Positions 46,918 to 57,500 of a DNA stretch of 64,000 nt are shown here, in pieces; the first letter of the stretch is position 1; every line of letters starts with the position of its first letter. The stretch is taken from contig CM067536.1 in assembly GCA_034509925.1 (NCBI GenBank), positions 1,686,001 to 1,750,000 on the forward strand, read 5' to 3'. A program made the position numbers and the translations under genes. This DNA is from Hirudinaria manillensis. Lineage: Eukaryota; Annelida; Clitellata; Hirudinida; Hirudinidae. The notes under the pieces were generated by a model. That model did no database searches. It was not told where the DNA came from and worked only from the letters and a program-made list of their open reading frames with translations.

Positions 46918-48259
46918 AATTTCTCGCTAACTTATCAGTTTATTTATGTAAAAACCACATTTTAGAGAACGTCTCTTTTAATTTTTAAAAAATTCGAAAT
47001 AAAAGAAGGCGTATAATTTATTATTTAGTCATGCTTTAGAAATAAAGATGCCTCTTTTGATTTAATATTCAATTGATTCTGATTACATAGCCATCGAACA
47101 TGATTCAAGCTGAAACATTTTTTACCAATAACGTCGCAAGTGATTCCCTTGGTGCCATTTGGGCACATTCGGCAATCCTCACCGTAAAATAGGCACGACG
47201 ATATAAACGGAGAAACTCCTTTCTTTTTCATTACTTGATCTTTTAAATGAAAACAAAACGGATTATTTTTTTTAATAATTTTATCATAAATGATAATAAC
47301 ATTTACAGAAAATTAAGTAAAACTATTAATCTTTTAAAAATATTTAAGACAAATTACTTTTCGAATAGACGGAAAAGAGTTCGTTTCCTCCGCAGATCTG
47401 ATGATGACAGTCAGCTTCGCATTTATTCAAATCATAAACAACATCCAATTCAGCCAAGTCCTGAACGCATACGCATATTTTTTTCTAAAAGAATTTAGAA
47501 TATTATTTCAAAATATAAATCTAAACATATATCTCTCAAGACAAGCAATGACAATGTAAACTGATTCTTACGGTGTGCCAATTTATGCCAAAATAAGTCG
47601 TAAGTTCACACATATACTGGCAGTGATTGACGTCCACACTTTCAGTTCTCGTATATTTAAGAAGCAATTCCTCCGGTATTTTGAAACAGCCAACATAATA
47701 TTCAATTCTCGTTTCTATTTCGTTTCGACATTGTTTTTTTTTTGTTAAAAGAAAGAATAAGGAATATTAAAACTTATAAATGTAAAAGAAATAATGTATT
47801 TACCGGTGGCTTCAATGACAGCTAGAGAGGTAATTCGACCATAGCCCGAAAATGTTAACATCCTAGATAATTTCCGAACATCAAAAGTACCTGAATCAGC
47901 TGGCATCATGGTTTTCACGACCATTGTATTTGATGTGCTAATATTCACAAAACTTATGGTTTTCTCAAAGTCATCCTCAGCATCTACAATGCAATTCAAA
48001 TAAGTATTGCGTACGGCAGTGCGAATCAACTAAATGTTATCCACTTACTTAATGTAATATTCATAGCTTTTATATAATGGATTGAGCCGAAATCCATGAT
48101 GATATGGTCAAACGATATATCAGTGTAGTTGGAGAAATCCTTAAATTCGGTTTTTGAAACTCCGAAATAGGTCGGACTATTCGCAACTAATTTGAACGAC
48201 TTCAATAAAAACAGATCCAAATAAAGGCTTAAAATTTGCATGTTGTTGAATGTGCTCAT
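42436..48259 (-). CDS. Gene D': near-identical duplicate of gene D
   Basis: Follows gene D exon for exon (exon 1 48259-48049, exon 2 47983-47804; membrane exon 42710 to stop 42436). Signal peptide, discoidin-like pair, WSC, Cys-rich exon, five EGF modules, membrane span. Frames and splice sites I checked are intact, so both copies may be functional. Differences cluster at the N-terminal modules: exon 1 (SKTEFKDFSNYTDISF), exon 5 (MKKKGVSPFISS) and exon 6 (NNSPCGMNKTC) diverge from D, while the membrane and EGF exons are almost unchanged. The tail after GRGGNQREHYKFFF is shifted by the length of a T-tract and ends NWVYLKSN. Introns 5 and 6 carry the LINE and LTR insertions. Confidence 0.82.
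44335..45775 (-). mobile_element. LTR retrotransposon fragment: 3' LTR plus gag-like frame
   Basis: On the minus strand: an open frame from about 45772 to 44723, overlapping a polypurine-like tract (AAGGAGGGGGCGG), then an LTR starting TGGATCC and ending GGGTTATAACA (44719-44335). The frame begins with a SAP-like stretch (WKGTKAEIRERLGAWLRENG) and continues as a Gly/Arg/Ser-rich, Gag-like protein of more than 340 residues without a clear Pol. The 5' LTR and 5' part are missing at 45775. It lies in the D' intron between the Cys-rich/EGF exon 6 and EGF exon 7. The base composition is clearly more GC-rich than the host DNA. The LTR matches the solo LTRs at 16651 and 27595. Confidence 0.7.
46083..46135. 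repeat. (TAA)n array, 5' target of the LINE insertion
   Basis: AAT/TAA triplets running directly into A-rich sequence and the LINE fragment; the array resumes at 46880-46919. Confidence 0.9.
46136..46880 (+). mobile_element. 5'-truncated Dong/R4-like non-LTR retrotransposon in (TAA)n
   Basis: Coding frame 46164-46802 (open upstream to the A-tract near 46143) is the C-terminal end of a LINE polyprotein: a Cys/His motif (CRICGKAQETISHITSDC, C-x2-C...H-x4-C), then a restriction-like endonuclease region (RPDIVIHDRR, CLLIDVSVPDDKNI, KYKDLEIEINRMW, VIVGALGTL). This order is typical of the R2/R4/CRE groups, which use a C-terminal restriction-like endonuclease. The fragment is bounded on both sides by TAA repeats; Dong of the R4 group is known to insert in TAA repeats. 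The matching site in copy 1 (38277-38306) has a short uninterrupted TAA-like array and no element. Confidence 0.82.
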
Positions 48260-48919
48260 AAAAGAATAAACATGGACACATCCTTACGTCACGCATTAAG
48301 AAAATAAGTCGTAAAGTTAGGATTATTGTGAAACAAAATAATATCGTTAACATCCATTAATAACTATTAATAATGGGGAGAGGAGGGGTGAAGGATTTTG
48401 TTTTCGTTTTTTTTTTTTTAGAATTCTTTTATTTTTACGTTTTGATTTTCTGAGAATGCGGACAGTGGTTGAAAGAATTGAAACGATGGGTTGAGTTTAA
48501 GCTCGATTATCAATAATAATAATAATAATAATCCCAACCACGCGGCGCCGTGGCCCAATCTGATCAAATTGAAAAGATTGAAATTTAGCACGCATTTTCC
48601 AATATTTTTATTTTTTACAATTTCAAAATGCTTGAGGGTTACGATATTTTTAGTTGTTCCGTTGTCTGTATATATATAGACAATATCAGGTTGTCGACTC
48701 TAGAAATATATAATTGCCCTTGCCAGAAGCAGTCCGTGCCTAGATCTAAACCACACAATTCTAAAGATTGTCCATGAGATATGTATACTGTGATTGCAAA
48801 TGCCAATCTTATTGGGAATTGTAATCTCTTAAATTGAAATGACACATCCGTTTGGATCATAGAAATGCGAGAAATGAGATACCTTCACCTTTCATAGGTC
48901 CTGTCAAGATCGTTTCTTA

Positions 48920-49600
48920 TGTTATCCTGAAAATTCACCGAACGGAAAATTCACCGCACTGAAAATTCATCGCCGGATAATTTTAAAGGGTAACTAAACG
49001 AGGACGATCATTTTGAATGGAATAAAACAACATGCATATTTACAGATTTTATTTAAAACATGACTTAATAAATAATTAAAACTATAAACCAAGCCCCTAA
49101 AATAGTCAATGATGTACCTTTTATCATTATCTTATATTATATTTTGTTCTCTGAGAGGGGCATCTTGATAACATTTCTTCGGAAAGGTTACGTTGATGCC
49201 TGCCACATGTTGTTCCAACTTGCCCCTATTAAGGGACTGTTCCTTTTTCAGGACTTTGATAAATTTCAATATGGATGGATGTCTGGATCCAACAGACTCG
49301 TTAAAGGCCCTGTGCCAACTCTCACAAAAATTGTTAGTTTTAGGCAAAGCAGTCAAACCATCCTCGTCACTATTCCAGAGATGATGTGGAAATCGGGGTG
49401 GTTTTCGTCCACGCCGGTGAGGTCATCCAATCCCGCGGCAAACCAAAAGCGGGGGATGGATAATACTTGGAGATGTTGCACTGTGGCGAAAACCAGCATT
49501 TTCTCGGAACTTCTGAGGAAAATCAAAAACTTAGTTTCTTTGTGTATGTCTTAAAAACTCCTTTGGAATAACCAATTCAGTTAACGACAATGGATTCGAC
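48920..49600 (-). mobile_element. MULE-type transposase remnant, copy 2
   Basis: Minus-strand frame open from about 49440 to 49132: RKPPRFPHHLWNSDEDG, LPKTNNFCESWHRAFN, GSRHPSILKFIKVLKKEQ. This matches the C-terminal end of MULE transposases (an FP.xLWN motif followed by NN..E.WHRxF...HP..WKFI). The N-terminal catalytic part is absent. The block at 48928-48977 with three GAAAATTCA(C/T)CG units may be its terminal sequence. Not a host gene as it stands. Confidence 0.68.
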
Positions 49601-50053
49601 TGAAGGGGAAATGGGATAATATGGGGCACCTATAAAACATTTTATTAGTGATTTAAGATGTAATTAATTATGTTTCTCTTTTGCATTTGTCGAACGCACA
49701 ACGTGATAAGTTCAATGGTATATAATAGGTAAAATTACGGGATTGGAAATTTTCATTTTGCCTTGGTTAATAACTTAGAAGATACCAAATTTCCTATCGT
49801 TGTTACATCGTGCTTTAATATTAATTCTTGATTAGTAACTGAGTCAAACTAATGTCAAACCAAATCTTGTTAAAAGTTAAAATGAATCTAATGTAAGAAT
49901 TTAAACATTTAACATGTTGTGTCTCTGTTTTCGATGGCGGATATCACCGATAATTTATTCTGTCAACGTTGACAAGGTAGAGTGGAAACCTTAAAATAAT
50001 TGCAAGTCTCATTAGAATTGGAAAAAAAGTAAATAATAATTCTCATGTCACGA

Positions 50054-52038
50054 TTATCTTGAGAGCGTAATCTCACTTCTATTTGATCTTCTCCAGTAGA
50101 TAAGTAAAAGGCAACAGTGACAGAATAAGAATAAAACACACCCAGTGCACAGCGCAGGTATTGCAAGCGAAAGATTATCATATCCGGGCTTACAAAAGCA
50201 GTGATAAGGTCCTTGATTATTGCTGCAAATGGTGGATTCTATGGCGCAGTAAAGCCCCCCAAGACACTCATTTATGTCTGGATAAGTATTTTGATAAAAT
50301 CTTTTATTGCTGGCCAACAATGAGATTAAAATTAAAGACATTAAATGTAATGTTAATAGATTCATTTTAATGAACTTCATTCTCATATTGTAATAAATGT
50401 TAAATAATAGAGAATCGAGCCAAACTCTGTGCAAAATAATGCATAAACGCCACTTTTTTAAATTATAGTATTTCTAATGTATGGAAATTGTCCTCTATTT
50501 CAAATTGGCACATTTGTTCTATTTAATTTTTAAAAACATTGTGACATTAAAAAGCATAGAAAACAATTAGCATTTGAATAAAAACTGAATGCTTAAATTT
50601 AATTTAGTACCCTGCAAACTCCAGATTGATTTTCATATCCCCATGAACAGGTGCATAAGTACGATCCCTGTGTGTTGTTGCAGTTAAATGTTTCCTCACA
50701 TGATTTAGCATTCTGGCATTCGTCAATATCTGGCAATGGAGATTTTTTAGCGTTCATTATTTTTTATTATAACAAACCTATCAATCGATCAAACAATCTA
50801 CTAACAAATATAAATCATTTGGACTGTCGGTGAAGAAATATGAATAAAACTCTGATCATAATGGATATATTAATATATATTATTCAATGCTTTTTATTCA
50901 ATACAGAACAGATGAACATGTTACTTTTCCCATAGACTGAAAATGAATCTTTTCCTCCGCAAATTATACCGGAAACTAAACATTTTCTGTCGCACATTTG
51001 AAGATTTTGGCTATTCATGTCCCTTATGTCAGATATGTAAATGCATGTTTCATTCTCCTAAGATAGCCAAGTTAATATTGTTTACCAATAGCTTAATAAT
51101 GAATTAATTAAAGATGATAATTGTAATAGCAAATTTAATCAATGTAGAAAACCAACAATAAACTTATTGAAAATTTCCCCTGCTTATAGCCTTGATAGAC
51201 ATGGTTGCTGCATTTCTTCTGGCATTCATCGATGCCTTTTACAGACAAATGTTTGTTGCCAGTTATGTTGCCAAAGTTTTGAATTTTGAAACAACCTAAG
51301 AACTGTTCTATTTTCGTTTCTGTTATTGAAATATAAATTTAGAATAATTTCATATGCCCCTAATTGACAGAATTTACCGTCACTATTTATTTGAACGCCA
51401 AGTAACTTTTCCGTGCTTTTGATAAACATAATCTTGACGTATGAATTAAAATTTAAAGTGTATTTTAAACCTGTAACATTTTCCGGAGGTGAAGCAATTA
51501 GCTGAGTGACTATGCCGTAGAAGGAAATGTCAGGGTTTGCCTTTTGTTTTGATTCTGAATTAATTATTTTTTAAAATAATTAGACCGCCAAAATAAGGCT
51601 TTAATGATTAGTTTTTAAAATAAAAATTGTTAAATTGTCATTTTGTAAGAGCTAATATGTAATAAGTCTATAGTCGCCACCCTAATACATATATTTTACA
51701 TGTAATATGCTAATCTCTATTGGATCAGTTTGACTTACAGACTTAAAATTCAAATCCAGCTAAGGGAAGAAATCCAGCTAAGATTAATTATTCAAGATTC
51801 AAAACTCGCCAAAAGTTAATGCTACACTTTTCACATAATGTATCTTTCCTAAATCAATTAGGATTCTATTAATTTCCCTGCTGTGCAACAGGAATCTGAA
51901 TTCATCGCAGGTTTTCACTTTCGCATAGGTATCCATATAATAAATTGGTTTGGCAGCACTTATTTCAAGTGTAAAGAAGAAGATAAAGTTTGAAGCGTAC
52001 AAAACCGACATATTGCGAGAAACAACATTTGACGTCAT
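50054..52038 (-). CDS. Gene E: discoidin-like - WSC - EGF receptor, probably partly decayed
   Basis: Exons (minus): 52038-51810, 51554-51378, from 51319 (3' border unclear), 51057-50925, 50729-50611 and from 50277 to a stop at 50054. Modules: leader (MSVLYASNFIFFFTLEISA from the second Met), discoidin-like pair (INRILIDLGKIHYVKSVAL), WSC (FLGCFKIQ; CGGKDSFSVYG), two EGF modules (DIDEC, DINEC). The last exon reads through into a short hydrophobic stretch (CVLFLFCHCCLLLIYW) and RRSNRSEITLSR. Intron 1 has a GC donor (TTTG|GCGAGT). Problems: no good donor ends WSC exon 1, and the donor at 50610 breaks the phase of the next EGF. The duplication breakpoint (50113) falls in the final hydrophobic segment. 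Either a decaying gene or one with non-standard splicing. Confidence 0.6.
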
Positions 52039-52039
52039 T

Positions 52040-54085
52040 CACAACGTATGGTAAAATTGCATTTAAATGATTTTGGAATTTTAACAAAGTAGTTAAATTA
52101 GATGATTTAAGTGGAGGATTTAATTTTTTAATTCATTTTTTTTTTTGGTCCGTGCCATCTTTTAAATTTGAAACTTTTCTGTATCACCTTAAAAATTAAT
52201 AAAAAAGCCAAATAAACAATTGCTCAAATTGTTAGGAGGATTAAAGAAGGTCAAATGTTCCTGAAGAAATATTCTCACATTTCAAAAGATTGAATTTGCC
52301 ATTGACAAAAAAGTGAGTTTAAGCAACATTGTAATGTTATTGAACAAATTGACATTCATTATTGATATATTATTTAAACAGTTTTGGAAAAAGGCTGTTA
52401 ATGAGATTATTTTAATTCTTGAAAGTCTGAGAGAAACAAATAACTTGATGTTGATGAAGATTCAAAACCTTGACAAAGGCAATGTACTTGAAAATGCAGA
52501 TTTTCCAGAAGATGTGCATCCTCCAGCTCGAGATGACTGCATTTTTAGTCTCTGAGGACTTTTTAAAGGATGCTGTGATAAAATCTCATTTGGTTAGTGT
52601 AAGGGAAACATTTTAGTATTTGTTTAATAATTTTTCATTTTTTATTCAGATTTCTGCTTTATATATCAATGGGAGTTACGACCTAGATACAACAATAAAA
52701 AAGATAATTGAAGCAGCTTATGAACGAGGATGTGGCAGTGTTAACTTGAATAATTTTAAATTTCGTTTACTTGAAATAACCGCATCTTGCTACAGTAACC
52801 TCAGCTCCTTCCTAGGAAAAATATAAACGTTGAACCTATTTTTAACAAATCTGTTTAGCTGAACAACATATTTATTATTTCGCTCTGGCTACGGTTCCGT
52901 CCAGGCGGAACTCTAACTCTATTCATTCGGGTTCCGTCAATAGAATTGCATAATGGGAGGAGCCGCAATAGGCGGAGGAGCTGTATTTTGTCACAATTGT
53001 TAAAAAAGTGCGCTTTTTCATACTTTTTCTTTTTAAAATGGATGAATAGTTTGTAAGAAAATAAATAAAATCGGTGCCGTCAGCCAGGAATCGGGACGAT
53101 AACCAGTATGTAATGGTATCACCGGAGACCAGTGAAGCCGTTGAAGCTGGGCCATCAAGACCAAAAGGTACGTGTTTCCTCATCCCTTGTTGAAAATAGA
53201 TGGATACTTTAGAAATAAATAAAAATAGTGATATCAGCCCTAGCTACCCCTTTAACTGTGGCCGAACTTCGTCTTCCGTCAAAAATTATTTCCCAGGGGA
53301 CGCCCCAAGAACGCTGGAAAGAGGGGTGCCATTGGCTTGCAAAAAAAAAAGTCAAAGAGGATTGGTATTTCTTTTATGGAGAAACGTTTCAGCAGAGGGT
53401 TCATGGTAAGTATATCTGAAATTTTTATTCAATGAGTATGACAGCGCTTTACATTTACATTAGAAAACATTTGAATGTGCATGCTTTTATAATTTTAGTA
53501 AGTCTGGGACGTATGTTAGTGAGGTGAAGACCCGAAGACATATGTCCCAAAACGCCTGCTGAAATGGAAGACCTCAGGCTAGAAGAAGAAAAGTTGCCTG
53601 CATCTCTCATGAACGAAGTGGTCGTTCTAGACATTTTAAAGCCATTCATGTCGAAGCAGGTGTTGCAGCGCAAAAATGAACATTTGGTTATGCCCAAGCT
53701 GCCCAAAAACACTGTGATGGCTGGATGCATCGAATGGTTCCATTTCGTTTATGTATATATGTCATATTCAAACATAAAAATTAGTTAGCGCAATAAATGC
53801 TTGGTCTGAACTAACTGGAGAACTAACCAAAGAAATTTGTTCAAATGGACATTACATCATTTTATCACACACAAAACACCTTGTAAAATTTGAGCTTCCT
53901 ACGACTAATACAACTTGCAAATTGCATAGCAATGTGTTTTTAGACTGTCCAATAATGATAGGAAGGTTTTGCATATGTGCTATAAAATTTATTTTATAAG
54001 GTTCATAAGAACTTCAAAGTAAGTTTTAGTGATATATAAACATGAAACATTGACAAAAAAATTCCCTTTTAGTGTATTAGTTATA
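52040..54085. other. Region between genes E and F, no gene identified
   Basis: Plus-strand frames at 52313-52555, 52620-52826, 53228-53419 and 53564-53788 have a less AT-biased composition than neighbours but no module or splice logic that I recognise. The interval ends in a Tc3-like fragment, so much of it may be mobile-element debris. Confidence 0.4.
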
Positions 54086-54090
54086 GTTTA

Positions 54091-54390
54091 ATGATGGGTA
54101 GAGTTAAAAATTTGTCTGAAAATGAGAAGGGGCAGATTAAAGCCTTCAGGAAAGCTAATTATTCCTGCCAGATGATTGCTAAAGAGCTCAATAGGTCTGT
54201 ACACGTTATTTATAATTATTTGAATGCTCCTGAAGCTTATGGTAGCAAGAAATCTCCCGGAAGGAAGAAGAAGCTGTCCGCCAACCAAGAACGACTGTTG
54301 GTTAGGAAAGCATCATCAGGTAGATTTTCTGTAAATCATATTTTCCTATCTATGTTGGGCGGACTGCATATATCCATCCACGAACTCTAA
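54091..54390 (+). mobile_element. Tc3-like transposase N-terminal fragment
   Basis: A 99-codon frame with the paired-type helix-turn-helix region of Tc1/mariner (Tc3-like) transposases: LSENEKGQIKAF, YSCQMIAKELNRSVHVIYNY, then basic GRKKKLSANQERLLVRKAS. The catalytic DDE domain is missing; after residue 80 the homology stops. Confidence 0.72.
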
Positions 54391-54541
54391 TCAAATATTT
54401 TTTGTTTTAGGTCTTTATCATGAAAATATAAGCAGTCATAAAACATAAACTATATCTATGTAAATCTAAAATTTAAAAATAGTAAATATATGCAAATTCT
54501 GCAAACGGAACTCTGTTGTTTTAGCCAGTGCTATTTCAAAA

Positions 54542-57500
54542 ATGTTAATAATAAGTGTTACGAGCATATTTTTCTTCGTTTTGGTAGGGGGAAGTTCAGA
54601 CTTTCCAAAAATTAGTAAAACTATGTATGTGTTTTACGATAATGGTGGAAACTACAAAGCGGAATTTGGTTTACATAACATACGTGGGAAAGTGAGGGGC
54701 AATATGTGGTTGATGTTCGAAAGTAAAGACTATTTTTATGTAAGCAGAATTGTCATTTCGTGCGGTTAGTTTTCTTAAATTACTTTTTAATGATACAAAA
54801 GTTGTTACCTTTGAAATCGCATATAACTTCGACTTTAAATCCAAGTTTTAAAGCGAAATAATTAGGCTCATAACAATAATGTTAGGGAATTGGTGACAAT
54901 AGTATTGATTGAGTTTGTATTTGCATTTTCCACATTTTCATACCAAGTAGGGGAGAATTTAACAATATTCACATTTTTCTACCATGAATCTGCCTAATTT
55001 TGCATAGGTTAGTGTTCAAAAGAACATAAAAATACAATGTTTTATCATGAAATGGAAAAATATAGATTAATGGTTTCTCAATAACGATTGATTGTTTTGG
55101 TGTGGCAAACTGCTACTTATGTCTTTCTGAAATAGGCATTGTCTTCTGATCTTGCTTTGTGATGAATTAAATTCCTTCCTCAGTGATGCCATGTTTGGCA
55201 GCATCATAAATAACCTCCAATTGTTGAATGTTGTGGAATCCAACGGGGCAATGTTTATTCATGCTCCACTTTTCTCAAAGAACCTTCTGATGTTTAATGA
55301 TATCAAATGTGAAAGTATCAATTAAGACGTAATGCTTTCATTCAGATCATCAAAGTTCTAATTTTTCTTTGCCAGGTTTTGACAAAACCATTGTCATCTC
55401 AAACTTTTCTGCAGCTTCATCACCAGTTCCATTTGTTTTTATGTGGATTTTCCTAACTCTTCAACTTAATATTATAACTGCAAGCCAGTCAACGATCTCA
55501 ATGCCAGTCAGCAGGCAAGACTTTGACCGTCACAATGTGCAGTCAATCGACTATCAATCTCACATTGATTTCTTTTAATTTTTGGGTCTCCTTTCTTTAG
55601 TGAAGCAAATGAAGAAGCATTTGTTTAATCACTTTCTGTAATCACTAACAATATTAAGGCCTACCGATCTTCTCCATCATCTTGATTCTACTACCTTGTC
55701 TCTTTTCTGCATCACAATATTTCAAACCAACACCAACTCAAATAATTCTTTTCTCCCCCTACTACAGCAAAAATTCTCTCTTTTGGAATTTTGATTAAAT
55801 TTGGACCATTGGCATGTGAAATACCAAACAGTTCTTAATGGCAGAAGTAAACCACCCTTTTGATGAGATTGACTTTTCATGAAATTTTCCATTTAGATAA
55901 CGTAGAAAAGATACTTTCACTAAATATTTACTAAGCAGTGCCATCTGGCAGTATCTGGCTTTACTGTTTTCAATTGTTTTAAAAAATCTCTACCAGTATT
56001 TTGTACATATTTAACTAAAATCGATATCTTCAAATAATTATTCATAAATAAATGTCAATTATCTGATGTCAAAGGTTATGTTGTGAATGTTTAGCAGCAT
56101 ATAAACATTATTTTGTAAGCAAGACTTTTGTCACTTATCATGCATCATTTAGAAAAATTGATTTTTATAAATTTTCTTTCAAGAACAAGAAGCTGAATCA
56201 AAAATTACAGAACAGGTGCAGGATGAGCTCTTGTGTGTGACATATCATAATAGAATATGTCATAACACCTCTGTGAAAGATAGCAACCAGCACACCACGA
56301 TCCTTACCTACAATAATATCATTACATATATCAAATTTTTAGTGCAAACTAGTTCATTTGAAAATCTAAACATAGACTTTTACGGACAAGGTAAGGTAAT
56401 AGAAGGATGTTTGAGTTTAATTGTATTGTACTAATGCAGTGATCAAATTAATAAATTTATACATGAAGCTCTAGATATCAATTTGTCTGTAAAGATAATG
56501 CAGGGATCTCCTTTAGAACACTACTTTCAGAGTTCCTAAGAGCTCTGCTTGTAGTGCAAATTAAAGTAATGAGAAATCAAATACTAACATTACATTATTA
56601 TCTCTCAAGTTTTACATCTGCTTATTAATAGTAATGGGTTTTAATGAAGCAACTTGAATGTCCAAACAAATGACAAATTAATTAGAAAATCAGACTCGAT
56701 GTGTTAGATTGCATATAATAATGAATTTGGTTATGGCTTTGAGGTTAACGTATTGGGGGTTCAAACATCATTATAACTTTCAATAACTTTATTTTTTTCT
56801 TTAATTTTTATCATAATTTTAGAGAAACATCTTATGAAATATGTGGGTTGCTTTGAAAAACATCACATTGGTGTATTACAAGTACATGAGTACACAACAG
56901 AAACTTGTGAATCATTGTGCTCTGAAACATCTTTTTATGGATACGATGAAGTAATGTTAACATTACTTTGTGCTACATGTACTTAAATCCTAAATAAATG
57001 CAAGAGCTTCTGTAAATTAATGACTCAACAGAACCAGGTCATTTTAATAAGCCATCACAAAGCAATCATTGATTTTTAACCTTAATTTTTGAGAATAAAG
57101 GTTGTGTCTGCATCAAAAATCTGCCAAAAGTGTCAAGTAAAGATGATAAGCTTTGCATTTCAGACAAGGAATTTTATTATGGAACTAAAGGTCATGTTAT
57201 GGTTTTCTCAAAAGGTAAATTTAAATATTTTTTGTTTTATACAATTTATTGAAAGAATTTTTAAATGAACATTTTATGGGAGATATCTTAACTAATAAAG
57301 CACATTTTCCCAAATAAATTCTTACTAGTCAATTGCATTAAACAATTGAAAGTTGAGATTTTAACACAAATTTGCAAAGTGATTAGTTATGATTTTTAAC
57401 ATTCAGACGTAGTGCATCAAATTCCTCATGTCGATCCATTTCAACATCCTAAATGTGTAGAATTTACTAGTGCTTGTCCAGACGAATGTTCTGGACGGCT

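Larger units (their letters stand above)
41541..50113. repeat. Tandem segmental duplication, copy 2
   Basis: Second copy of 32029-41495. Relative to copy 1 it has lost most of gene C and its 3' flank, and gained an LTR fragment (44335-45775) and a LINE fragment (46130-46880), both in introns of D'. Confidence 0.88.

Noticed and set aside
52313-52826. Two plus frames of about 70-80 codons as a possible two-exon gene
   Set aside because: No signal, domain, paralogue or convincing junction between them.
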